Shown here: piece after piece, positions 41,917-50,049 of the stretch
Numbering within the stretch: the stretch's first letter is position 1
Layout of the letters: each line of letters begins with the position of its first letter
Origin: an uncultured Lachnospiraceae bacterium
GTDB lineage: Bacteria > Bacillota > Clostridia > Lachnospirales > Lachnospiraceae
Reading direction: 5' to 3'
DNA: 64,000 nt
Assembly: GCA_958402795.1 (NCBI GenBank)
Contig: CATXUX010000002.1
Location: 62,001 to 126,000, forward strand
The notes under the pieces: generated by a model
What the model saw: only the letters and a program-made list of their open reading frames with translations
Database searches by the model: none
Told to the model about the DNA's origin: nothing
Position numbers and translations under genes: made by a program

Positions 41917-42815
41917 AATATACGAGAAAAGCACTGGGAATGACGCAGGAAGAACTGGCGGAAAATATCTGCGATCCGGTGACACTGTCACGCTATGAAA
42001 ACGGGCAGCTCGATCCCACTGATGAGAAATTCGTGCGTCTGATGGAGAAAATGGGAGAGCGGGAAGACATCTGCACATTTCCGATCGAGTGCGAAGACGT
42101 AGAAATACAAAAATATATGGAACAGCTTTTACATATCGTCGAGCAGGGAGAATGGGATCAGCTCGAAATACAAAGAAAGCAGATAGAAGAAACATGCGGA
42201 ATTTCCAGAAATTATCCGGAGAACCGGCAGTATTTGAAGAGGCTGGAGATTATCGCAAACGAAAACCGGGGAATTATTACGCTGGAAAAGGCAATCGAAG
42301 AGATGACGGAAGCCTTGCGGGAAACCTTGGGAGACTGCGAGCCGGAAGCGTTTCCGGTCAGAAAGGTGCTGACGGAAACGGAGATTTTAATAGTAAACAA
42401 TCTGGCATTGTTTTATAAAAAAGCAGGTCAAACGAAGAAGTCGTTAGCAATATACAAACAATTAGACCGATATTTTCAACGACAGGATATGGTTAGTGAT
42501 TATAAACCAAGATATTTAATATATTTGGGATACTCTAATTTACTTGGTTTAGAAGGACGGCATGATGAGAGTATCAAAATTAGCAAACAGGAAATAGAAG
42601 TTCTGCAGGAAAGAAAACAGATGAATTATATGTATAATTTTTTCTTTAATATCGGGTGGAATATCTATGAGAAGATAAAAAAAAGATTGGAAAGCAAAGA
42701 AAAGATACCCGAAGCAAAGAGCTATGTCTGGGTATCATATCAGCTATGTAAAGAGTATCCGGAGAATAAGAACAATCTTAAAAAAATAAAAGAATACTAC
42801 AATCAGATGAGTTAA
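41886..42815 (+). CDS. HTH-TPR transcriptional regulator, RRNPP/Rgg-like (second)
   Basis: A 309-residue paralog of the preceding gene. The DNA-binding part reads LGMTQEELAENICDPVTLSR, then YENGQLDPTDEKFVRLMEKMG; the rest is alpha-helical with TPR-like repeats, for example NNLALFYKKAGQTKKSLAIYK. The last third is visibly richer in A and T than the first. It ends at 42815, overlapping by four bases the end of a small gene for a secreted-type peptide on the other strand. Tandem regulators plus small exported peptide is the arrangement seen in peptide signalling loci. Confidence 0.8.
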   Translation: MGEYSKAAIIKYTRKALGMTQEELAENICDPVTLSRYENGQLDPTDEKFVRLMEKMGEREDICTFPIECEDVEIQKYMEQLLHIVEQGEWDQLEIQRKQIEETCGISRNYPENRQYLKRLEIIANENRGIITLEKAIEEMTEALRETLGDCEPEAFPVRKVLTETEILIVNNLALFYKKAGQTKKSLAIYKQLDRYFQRQDMVSDYKPRYLIYLGYSNLLGLEGRHDESIKISKQEIEVLQERKQMNYMYNFFFNIGWNIYEKIKKRLESKEKIPEAKSYVWVSYQLCKEYPENKNNLKKIKEYYNQMS

Positions 42816-43048
42816 TACGGATCGTCTAGAATACAGAACAACTGTATGAGATTTTCTGATGTATCCGTTTCTTCAGTCTCATTAGGTTCACCAAGAGAAT
42901 TGTTTGGCGATTGCTGTTTGGTTTCAACATTTTCAACATTTTCAGCATTTGATGGTTGGATAGTGCTTGCAGTGCTATTGCCGAGGATGGAAATGTTGAA
43001 TGAAAGGATTGCCGAACAAAGTAAAAATTGTACTTTTTTAAGTTTCAT
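42812..43048 (-). CDS. Small secreted-type peptide, candidate signalling propeptide
   Basis: A 78-residue product. It begins MKLKKVQFLLCSAILS and has a clear export signal (basic start, hydrophobic core to about residue 22, then small residues NSTAS). The middle is polar and rich in Asn, Glu, Thr and Ser (NAENVENVETKQQ), and the last twelve residues turn hydrophobic (LIQLFCILDDPY). This three-part layout is that of RRNPP propeptides such as PapR, whose C-terminus is the pheromone. GAGG stands 11 bases before the ATG. It converges on, and slightly overlaps, the second HTH-TPR gene. No homolog is recognised; peptide function is inference. Confidence 0.6.
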   Translation of the reverse strand: MKLKKVQFLLCSAILSFNISILGNSTASTIQPSNAENVENVETKQQSPNNSLGEPNETEETDTSENLIQLFCILDDPY

Positions 43049-43078
43049 CTGAGTAAATCCTCACTTTCTATAATAATG

Positions 43079-43108
43079 ATTTTATCTATTCTATATGATG
43101 TGCTGCAA
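43079..43108 (-). promoter_or_regulatory. Promoter of the small peptide gene
   Basis: On the minus strand TTGCAG (43103-43108), 18 bases, TAAAAT (43079-43084), about 30 bases before the ATG. The strong hairpin at 43114-43157 lies directly upstream of the -35. Confidence 0.5.
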
Positions 43109-43113
43109 GAAGA

Positions 43114-43164
43114 CCATAACGTATTCGGTAATTTCAAATAAACCGGATACGTTATGGCTTTTTT
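43114..43164 (+). terminator. Strong terminator facing the regulator transcript
   Basis: A 16-bp stem CCATAACGTATTCGGT/ACCGGATACGTTATGG (one G-U) followed by CTTTTTT. It terminates plus-strand transcription, but it lies beyond the small peptide gene, so the regulator mRNA would be antisense to that whole gene. Confidence 0.9.
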
Positions 43165-43463
43165 GCTACAAATGATATATGTTAATTGTACTATAACAAA
43201 AACAGAAAAAGAGAGCTTAAAGAAGATTAAATAGTTGTGCTAGGTATTAGACGAAAACTGTTAGAGAATACTAAAGATGTTTTCATAGATGAATAGATGG
43301 CAAATTTCTTACTGGGTGCGAGAGCTTTAATCATAACAAAGTAAACGGTAGATAGTGTGTACCTCGACGGCAAAGGGAAAATGTGTGACAATAGACTATA
43401 TTTCTACAACAAGTATCAAAAGTTCAGTCTCAACTTTTGATGCCACTATATGGAGGTAAGTCT
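43165..43463. other. Non-coding stretch before the IS66 remnant
   Basis: No gene is supported. An inverted repeat ATCAAAAGTT/AACTTTTGAT with a seven-base loop (43415-43441) lies just before the tnpA remnant. The rest is AT-rich with many stops and could be decayed element end. Confidence 0.5.
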
Positions 43464-43836
43464 ATGAGTTCAGAAACATTTATGGTGGCTGCAAATTTTC
43501 GCCTTCAGGAATGGGCATCCCAGATTAAGGGATGCCAAAAACTGTCCGGCTGGCATGAGCATTGATAGCTGGTGTGCTGATAATAGCATCACAAAAGCAA
43601 ATTATTATTACTGGCTTTGCCGAGTGTGGAAAGCCTGTGTTGAACATATTCAGGAAGAAAATCCCGTACAGCGGATAGTCCTTGTAGAACCAGAACTTTT
43701 GCGGCAGGAACATAAGGGTGATCATGAGCAGCAGAGACTGGACATTTCCATAAATGGATTTTTTGTCCATGTGACTGACTCAACACCTATGACCTTTCTC
43801 GCTGCGGTTCTTGAGGTGATACAAGATGTTGAATGA
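43464..43836 (+). pseudogene. IS66 accessory gene tnpA remnant, frameshifted
   Basis: The frame from 43464 reads MSSETFMVAANFRLQEW and continues to a stop after SGWHEH. The continuation of an IS66 OrfA-type protein is in the next frame from 43555 (MSIDSWCADNSITKANYYYW), running to 43836 with the usual IVLVEPELL-like segment. One extra A in the run of A at about 43530-43534 explains the shift. A good GGAGG site precedes 43464. The gene is broken, so the element cannot act by itself. Confidence 0.75.
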
Positions 43837-43939
43837 TGCCAACTGTTTTAAAGCGGTTATTTCTAATAAACTCAGATTGGTTGCTTCTGTTAGATTCTGG
43901 GGGACAAGTTCTTTGGACTCTAATATTCAACGAAGATAG
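43826..43939 (+). pseudogene. IS66 tnpB remnant, N-terminus only
   Basis: Overlapping the tnpA end, a frame begins MLNDANCFKAV, as IS66 TnpB (Orf2) proteins do, but loses similarity after about 12 residues and stops at 43939. The transposase gene tnpC is absent. With the tnpA remnant it marks the scar of an IS66-family insertion at the left border of the AT-rich cassette. Confidence 0.6.
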
Positions 43940-43977
43940 CATAAAACACTTAAAGTAAGTAACTGATCATGAATCTA

Positions 43978-44099
43978 AAAGTAGCATATATGACAAAAAT
44001 ATTTAGAAATACAATGAGAACATTCTCAAAGATATATTATGAAAACTCCTTGGAGTCAATGCGTTAAATTTTCAAGGAGTGTGCGTAAAATGCTACTTT
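43978..44099. repeat. Inverted-repeat-bounded segment, MITE-like or IS end
   Basis: AAAGTAGCAT (43978-43987) and ATGCTACTTT (44090-44099) are a perfect 10-bp inverted repeat enclosing 102 bases. Inside are further hairpins (TGAGAA/TTCTCA; ACTCCTTG/CAAGGAGT). It lies between the IS66 scar and the ABC gene and might also hold that gene's regulatory region. Its nature is unproven. Confidence 0.45.
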
Positions 44100-44142
44100 A
44101 CATAAGGATACAAATTTTAGCTCGAAAAAGGTAAGAAATTTT

Positions 44143-45879
44143 ATGAAAAGTAAAAAGACAGAACCAAAAACTGAGAAAATATTAAAACATCAATTTTATT
44201 CTAATAATCGTATAACATTTATAATAGCAATGGCAGGAAATATTGGTATTGGAATACTTAATTTAGTTATTTCATGGTTTTTTCAACAATTGCTCGATGT
44301 CGCAGCAGGAAATGAAACTATTTTTGACTTCACCGAACTTATTATGTTATGGAATTTGATTACAATTCTGCTTGTAATATCGTATTTACTTGTATCATGG
44401 GCAGAACCGCGTTTTCGTAGAAGAGCGATTAGTCAGTATCGTTCGTATGCGTTTGAATTAATTAGTAAGAAATCGGCTTCATCTTTTAGAAAAGAAAGTG
44501 TAGCAACTTATCTTTCTGCAATGACAACAGATGTTGCGAGTATTGAAACAAATTATTTGTGTTCAATACTTAGCTTCCCCGTTAATATTATATTTGCTGC
44601 AGGGGCAATTATATTTATGTTTTGGTATAATGTAAAACTTGCAACGATTTCATTGATAATTATACTTATACCGATTGTTTTAACAATTGTTAGTGGTAAA
44701 AAATTACCTAAATATGATGAAAAAACAAGTGTGGAAAATAGTAACTTTGTTAATACGTTAAAAGATATTTTGAATGGATTTCAGGTGATTAAAAGCTTTC
44801 ATTCCGAGGAAGCTGCACAGAAATTATTTGAGTTTAGAAATTTTGAGGTAGGGAAATTTACAGAGAAGAGTGTGAGAACCCGAAAAAACTTTAATGCTAT
44901 AAATGGATCCTCCAGTTTTTTTTCTCAAGGAGCAATATTTGTAATAGGAACATGGATGGCATCACATGGCGAAGGAGTTACGGCGGGCATGATATGGGTG
45001 TTTTTGCAACTTACTGGCCTCGCAATTGATGGGATAAATGCTTTACCTGTTTTGTGTATGAATTATAAGGCAGCTTCTACATTAATTAATAATTTTTCTG
45101 CACATTTGGATTCGAATGTGCAGCGAACTGGAATTATCGCACCGAATAAATTGTGTAATAATATAATTTTAGATAATCTTTGCTATACATATTTAAATCA
45201 AGAAGTGCTTCATAATGTAAACTACACATTTCATGCAGGTGGTTGTTATGCTATTGTTGGAACTAGTGGTAGCGGAAAGAGTACATTGCTTAATGTGATG
45301 CAAGGTGCATTACCGGATTATGAGGGAACAGTTTCTTTTGATGGAAGAGCACTTTCGGATATACAACCAGATACTATTTTCAATTTAATTTCAATTATTC
45401 ATCAAGAAATAATTATTTTTAATGCAACTTTAAAAGATAATATAACGATGTTTTCAGATTTTGAACCTGCAGATATTGAAAAAGTTCTTTATCTTTCAGG
45501 ACTCCAATCTTTATGGGAGTCACGAGGTGCGGATTACTTTTGCGGCGAAAATGGCTGTAACCTTTCGGGCGGGGAACGGCAAAGAATTGCGATTGCCAGG
45601 TGTCTGCTCAGAAAAACGCCAGTGCTATTATCAGATGAAGCAACTGCTTCACTTGATACAGCAACTTCGAATGAGATAAATAAAGTGTTGCTTTCACTTG
45701 AAGGAATTACGCGTATATTTGTTACGCATACTCTTGATGAAGTTGTGTTGAAAGGTTGCACGTCTATACTTGTTATGCATTCAGGAAATTTAGTCGAAAG
45801 TGGCACTTTTGAAGAGTTAACAAGGCAGAAAGGATATTTTTATTCACTATATACAGTAACTCATAAAAAAATATTTTAA
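44143..45879 (+). CDS. ABC transporter, fused membrane and ATPase domains, AT-rich cassette
   Basis: A 578-residue exporter-type half transporter: membrane domain in residues about 20-320, Walker A GTSGSGKST at about 373-381, signature LSGGERQRIAIARCLL at about 471, Walker B PVLLSDEATASLD and switch His in VTHTLDEV. There is no C39 peptidase domain, so it would not cut a leader itself. The gene is strongly AT-rich compared with the rest of the window. It is followed after 13 bases by the radical SAM gene, and is the likely exporter of that enzyme's product. Ribosome site AAAAGG is distant and weak. Confidence 0.88.
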   Translation: MKSKKTEPKTEKILKHQFYSNNRITFIIAMAGNIGIGILNLVISWFFQQLLDVAAGNETIFDFTELIMLWNLITILLVISYLLVSWAEPRFRRRAISQYRSYAFELISKKSASSFRKESVATYLSAMTTDVASIETNYLCSILSFPVNIIFAAGAIIFMFWYNVKLATISLIIILIPIVLTIVSGKKLPKYDEKTSVENSNFVNTLKDILNGFQVIKSFHSEEAAQKLFEFRNFEVGKFTEKSVRTRKNFNAINGSSSFFSQGAIFVIGTWMASHGEGVTAGMIWVFLQLTGLAIDGINALPVLCMNYKAASTLINNFSAHLDSNVQRTGIIAPNKLCNNIILDNLCYTYLNQEVLHNVNYTFHAGGCYAIVGTSGSGKSTLLNVMQGALPDYEGTVSFDGRALSDIQPDTIFNLISIIHQEIIIFNATLKDNITMFSDFEPADIEKVLYLSGLQSLWESRGADYFCGENGCNLSGGERQRIAIARCLLRKTPVLLSDEATASLDTATSNEINKVLLSLEGITRIFVTHTLDEVVLKGCTSILVMHSGNLVESGTFEELTRQKGYFYSLYTVTHKKIF

Positions 45880-45892
45880 CAGGGAGGCCATT

Positions 45893-48199
45893 ATGAAAAC
45901 ATTGTTTATATTTCCACCAGGATGGAATCCGTCAAGTCCTTATCTTGCGTTACCTATTCTTAAGAGTTACATTCAAAATTTTACAAGCGCAAGTATTACA
46001 ATAAAGGATGTTAATTTGGAATTTTTTGAGTATATTTTTGATGAAGAATATTTAAGATATTGTTTGAATAAGATTACTTTCGACAATTTGCCAGAATATA
46101 AGAGAAACAGTATATTGTTATTTAGAGACAGTATATCTGAAATTGAGTATGCAAAAGGTGTGATTCGAACAGAAGAATATTTGAATCCTTCAGTGAAAAT
46201 ACATGTAGATGCTATTTTAAGTAATGCAATTTATATCATAAATGCTGCATGGGATGGACTGAAAATTTCTTTTAATGGAATTGATTTGAAGTATGATAAA
46301 TGTAATTCACTTGATGTGTATAATGCATGTGAAGATTATGGAGCTAACCCTTTTATCGAGTTTTATTATTCAAATTTAATTCCTTTTATAAATAAAATGG
46401 GAGTAGAATTCCTTGGCTTATCAGTCACGGGACATTCACAACTGATTTCTTCGTTGACCTTATGTAAAATGGTTAAAAAATATTGTCCGTGTGTGAAACA
46501 TATTTCTTTGGGAGGAAATTATATTACTAGAGCTTCTGAGATGATATGTAATTGTGGTTATTTTAATGAAGGCTTTTTTGATTCAATAATGCTTTATGAT
46601 GGAGAAATAAGTTGCAAGGAGTTGACACAAGCACTTATTGACGGGTCTTCATTAAAAGAAGTTCATAACATAATATATTATGAAAATCAAAGATGGCTAA
46701 AAACTGAATTTATTACAAATGATATTGTTAATACGTGCACACCAGATTTTTCGGATCTTCCGCTAAATAAGTATTTTGCCCCGGCAACTATATATCCTAT
46801 TTTTACATCTAGAAGTTGTTATAACAAATGTGCTTTTTGTACAATTCCAAATGCAACGAGTGGTCGTTATAGGGCGTTACCGTTAGAGGATGTTACTAAA
46901 AATATAAAGATTTTAAAAGATAAATATAATGCACAATTCATTACAATTGTTGATGAGACTTTTGATATTACTAGGATGGTAAAGTTTGCAAATGCATTAT
47001 TATCAGAACATATTAAAATATATTGGTATTGTGAAACTAGATTTTCTCCGCAAATTTCATATGAAACCTGCGAGTTGTTGTATAAAAGTGGATGTCGTCA
47101 GATACAATTTGGTTTGGAGTCATATAATCAGCGTGTGTTAGACAAAATGGGAAAACATACAAAAATTGAATGGATTGATAATGCTATTGACAACTGTTTT
47201 AAAGCTAAAATACCTGTACATTTGTTTTTCTTTACGGGATTTCCAACTGAAACATTTGAGGAGGCACTGAATACATATCAATATACAAGTAAAAAAGTTG
47301 CAGATTCTCAATTAAAGTATAATATAGTTTCTAGTAGAGGATATGGAACGTTTGGTTTGGAAATAGGATCAACAGTTTATCTTCAACCAGAAAAATTTGG
47401 AGTTACTTTGATAAATAATTCTAAGGAAAATGATCTGCGACTAAATCTGGATTACAATGTAGAGACCGGTTTAAGTCAAAAAGAAAGTGAAGAATTGGTA
47501 AATTCACAAAATTTGAGAGAGGGATTTTTAAAGAAAAACACTTTGGGAGTTGAGCTACCATTTGTGGACTTTGTTCCGGAGATTCATATGGTTATTAAAG
47601 CAAAAGATTCCCATGAACTGTTTTCAAAAAAAGTTTCTTATGTACTGTCAGATGATAGTGTATTAAATGCACTGGAAAAAGACAAAATTTGTATACCGAA
47701 TTGGATTTCAATTGTTAAGTCAAAAACATCGTTATATTTTTATAATAGTCATTTAAACCAAGTGTATGTTTTGCCACTAATTTATGTAAAAGGAAATATT
47801 TGCACGGGTGAATCTGTATGGTATACAACTTTTTTTGTTGAAGAAAAAGAAATGTTAATGCATTTAGCTTTGTTGCATCATTTCTCATTTATAGAAATCG
47901 AGAATATAGATAAAAGAGATGTTATATTGATTGAAAATACAATTCTATGTAAATCAAATGATTTACAACAATATTATAATAATATTTTAGATGAATGGAT
48001 AATTCATAATATAATTAGTAGAGACACGGTTGCTGTTAGTAAATTATCATATAAATTGTTGGAATTATTTGATGAGCCATTGTCCTTTGGTGATTTTATT
48101 GAATTGTTGAAGAAAAGTGGCATAGAATTATCAAAAATAAAATTATTTAAATTGATTAATTATTATTTGCAACATGATATTATTTACGCATTAGATTAA
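45893..48199 (+). CDS. B12-binding-fold radical SAM enzyme with C-terminal winged-helix-like tail
   Basis: A 768-residue enzyme. The N-terminus (LFIFPPGWNPSSPYLALPIL, then LGLSVTGHSQLISSLTLCKM and ISLGGNYITR) has the pattern of cobalamin-binding domains, without the DxHxxG cobalamin ligand. The radical SAM core has the cluster motif Cys309-X3-Cys313-X2-Cys316 in SRSCYNKCAFC, then FITIVDETFD, WYCETRFSP and IQFGLESYNQRVLDKMGK. The last about 65 residues (AVSKLSYKLLELFDEPLSFG and onward) resemble a PqqD-like RiPP recognition element. A GGGAGG site precedes the ATG. With exporter and tiny downstream gene, peptide modification is the best guess. Confidence 0.8.
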   Translation: MKTLFIFPPGWNPSSPYLALPILKSYIQNFTSASITIKDVNLEFFEYIFDEEYLRYCLNKITFDNLPEYKRNSILLFRDSISEIEYAKGVIRTEEYLNPSVKIHVDAILSNAIYIINAAWDGLKISFNGIDLKYDKCNSLDVYNACEDYGANPFIEFYYSNLIPFINKMGVEFLGLSVTGHSQLISSLTLCKMVKKYCPCVKHISLGGNYITRASEMICNCGYFNEGFFDSIMLYDGEISCKELTQALIDGSSLKEVHNIIYYENQRWLKTEFITNDIVNTCTPDFSDLPLNKYFAPATIYPIFTSRSCYNKCAFCTIPNATSGRYRALPLEDVTKNIKILKDKYNAQFITIVDETFDITRMVKFANALLSEHIKIYWYCETRFSPQISYETCELLYKSGCRQIQFGLESYNQRVLDKMGKHTKIEWIDNAIDNCFKAKIPVHLFFFTGFPTETFEEALNTYQYTSKKVADSQLKYNIVSSRGYGTFGLEIGSTVYLQPEKFGVTLINNSKENDLRLNLDYNVETGLSQKESEELVNSQNLREGFLKKNTLGVELPFVDFVPEIHMVIKAKDSHELFSKKVSYVLSDDSVLNALEKDKICIPNWISIVKSKTSLYFYNSHLNQVYVLPLIYVKGNICTGESVWYTTFFVEEKEMLMHLALLHHFSFIEIENIDKRDVILIENTILCKSNDLQQYYNNILDEWIIHNIISRDTVAVSKLSYKLLELFDEPLSFGDFIELLKKSGIELSKIKLFKLINYYLQHDIIYALD

Positions 48200-48253
48200 G
48201 AAGAATACTATTTTTTAAAATAGTAAAATTTTTATATAAGGAGGGACAAGCTT

Positions 48254-48367
48254 ATGGAAGCAACATTAACAGAAATCAAAGAATTGCTTGATGAAGAAAT
48301 TTCCTTTGATGCTATTGCTGATCAACAGTATAATGACGCTATGAACACAAAATATAGTGCAAATTAG
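48254..48367 (+). CDS. Small peptide gene, candidate RiPP precursor (37 residues)
   Basis: An ATG with a near-perfect AAGGAGGG site seven bases upstream opens a 37-codon frame. The product begins MEATLTEIKELLDEEISFDA, an acidic amphipathic leader-like helix, and ends YNDAMNTKYSAN, a polar tail with two Tyr. It lies 54 bases after the radical SAM gene; a hairpin TACTATTTT/AAAATAGTA with AATTTTT in the gap (48206-48233) could attenuate readthrough and raise precursor-to-enzyme control. No family is recognised. Calling it a precursor rests on size, ribosome site and neighbours. Confidence 0.6.
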   Translation: MEATLTEIKELLDEEISFDAIADQQYNDAMNTKYSAN

Positions 48368-48447
48368 CTAAATTTAGTGAATTAAGTTAATCAGGCGATA
48401 CTTTAGCAGTGCATTTTCGCATGGAAATTTGAGGAAACAAGTAGAGA

Positions 48448-48484
48448 GTTACCGCTTTATGAAATAAGTTCATAAAGCGGCAAC
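48448..48484 (+). terminator. Strong hairpin at the end of the RiPP-like cassette
   Basis: Perfect 12-bp stem CCGCTTTATGAA/TTCATAAAGCGG, extended by GTT/AAC beyond one mismatch, loop ATAAG. There is no T run after it, so it is a terminator candidate or an mRNA 3' stabiliser. About 80 bases after the small peptide gene. Confidence 0.5.
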
Positions 48485-48523
48485 TTCACGTTGTGTGTCT
48501 ATGGAGTAACATTTCATAAATGA

Positions 48524-49433
48524 TTGAAATTAAAAGAAAAAAATCAAATCGACTTATTTATAGTAAGTGTCTTACTTTCAGTGAAATCAATAGCAACATT
48601 TCTGTTTGAGATTCCGATGGGGGTATCGCAGATCATATCAGTAGAAAACTTTCCTTACGTTTTTAAGCACATTGGCTTTATGCGTTTCGTTTTCAATAGG
48701 CGGCGTCGTTTACACATATAATAAGCGAAGCGTTTTTTGGCTGACAGCGGTATTTATGGCTGCTTCACTGATTTTTTTGTTCTCTATGAAAGAGTATCCT
48801 TATAAATCGGAAGAAGAGAAAGTGAAGTTTTCCTTTTCTCTGGTATTCAACCGGGCAAAACGTCTTGGAGAGGAGTCAGGAAAGTTTAAGTTTTATCTTG
48901 TTTTCGGGAGTGGCGTGGAAGCGATTATTTTATCAATGTACTTGTATTTGGTTCCATTGCTTCTGGAAAATTCGGAGATCGGCGAAGCATATTTCGGATT
49001 CATTTATGCCATCTGCACGATTTTATTTGGTGTCGGGGCAAAAATTACAAAATATATAAAAAACAATCGAAACGGAATGATTATGACATTGTTTATCGCG
49101 ATAGTGGTTTTGCTTGTGTATGTATGGACAGGATCATCTGCAGGCGCGATTCTGGTGATGGCTGGCGTGCGACTGATGTGGGGGGTGTTTGATGTCCTTT
49201 TGAAAGCGCAGCTCAACTCGGAATTGAAAAATTCAGAAATCCGAGCCACCATGTTCTCTATCAGCAATTCCATAACAAATGTCGGTTCAACGCTTATTAC
49301 GTCCGCTTTCGGTCTTGTTGTAACCAATGCTTCCTTTGATTTCCTGTTGAAACTGCTCATAGGTTTGTTTGGGGTATTGGTGGTTTGCATGATGGCATGG
49401 TCAAAATTTCATGTACAACAGGAGAAAATTTGA
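48524..49433 (+). pseudogene. MFS transporter pseudogene
   Basis: The right part (frame covering 48672-49433) encodes the last about 250 residues of an MFS transporter with six or more helices (SVFWLTAVFMAASLIFLFSM onward, LVMAGVRLMWGVFDVLLKAQ). The left part is broken: SIATFLFEIPMG is in the frame from 48524, but the conserved loop GIADHISRKLSLR is in another frame and is followed by a stop. The first two helices of a full-length protein are missing. At least two frame changes make this a decayed gene. Its composition is closer to the host than the AT-rich cassette before it. Confidence 0.8.
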
Positions 49434-49537
49434 CAGCAGATTTGTAAAGTGAAACGGAGATTGAAGGGATTCGGATATATATCATGTCAGATGAAATGAA
49501 TCCGAATCCCACGGCAGTACACCAACTATGCTGTGAC

Positions 49538-49990
49538 TTAAAGTTCCTTCACCATTTGTATTTCTCTAAAATGCGTATTCAAATACGTATATTCTACTTC
49601 TTTGATCTCATGAAATCCAATATCGGAATACATGTTACGTGCAACAGTATTATCAATGGAAACGCTGATGTATATGGTATTAACATGATGTTTTTCCTTG
49701 AAATAATCTAAAAATTCTAATACTGCTTGTTTACCATATCCGTTTCCCTGATATTGCTTCCCGATCATGAAACGGCTCATAGACCAGCCGGGAAACGTTT
49801 CATCGTAATCATATAAAACAAATCCGATCATTGTTTCTCCATTGTATATTCCCAGAGTATATAAACCGTCTTCAAAAGAAGCCTCTACAAGTGACTGCTT
49901 GTTATCTGCAACAAAATGTTCCTGGCTTTTCTCAACTTCTAAGCTTATACAGTCCAAATAGTTTGATTTATCAATTTCCCTAAAAATCAT
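49538..49990 (-). CDS. GNAT-family N-acetyltransferase, spermidine/BltD-like
   Basis: A 150-residue GNAT protein. It has the acetyl-CoA loop FMIGKQYQGNGYGKQAVLEFL, the strand YISVSIDNTVARNMYSDIGF and an N-terminal MIFREIDKSNYLDCISLEV. The pattern is that of the BltD/PaiA-type diamine or spermidine acetyltransferases; the substrate is not certain. ATG preceded by GGGAGG. Monocistronic, facing the MFS pseudogene. Confidence 0.85.
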   Translation of the reverse strand: MIFREIDKSNYLDCISLEVEKSQEHFVADNKQSLVEASFEDGLYTLGIYNGETMIGFVLYDYDETFPGWSMSRFMIGKQYQGNGYGKQAVLEFLDYFKEKHHVNTIYISVSIDNTVARNMYSDIGFHEIKEVEYTYLNTHFREIQMVKEL

Positions 49991-50049
49991 TTTTGACCTC
50001 CCAAATTCTCTTGGATAAAAGGATATTTATCTCCTGGCATCGTTTCCCT

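Noticed and set aside
43525..43786. Minus-strand frames across the IS66 remnant
   Set aside because: Similarity to IS66 OrfA is on the plus strand; the opposite frames are shadows.
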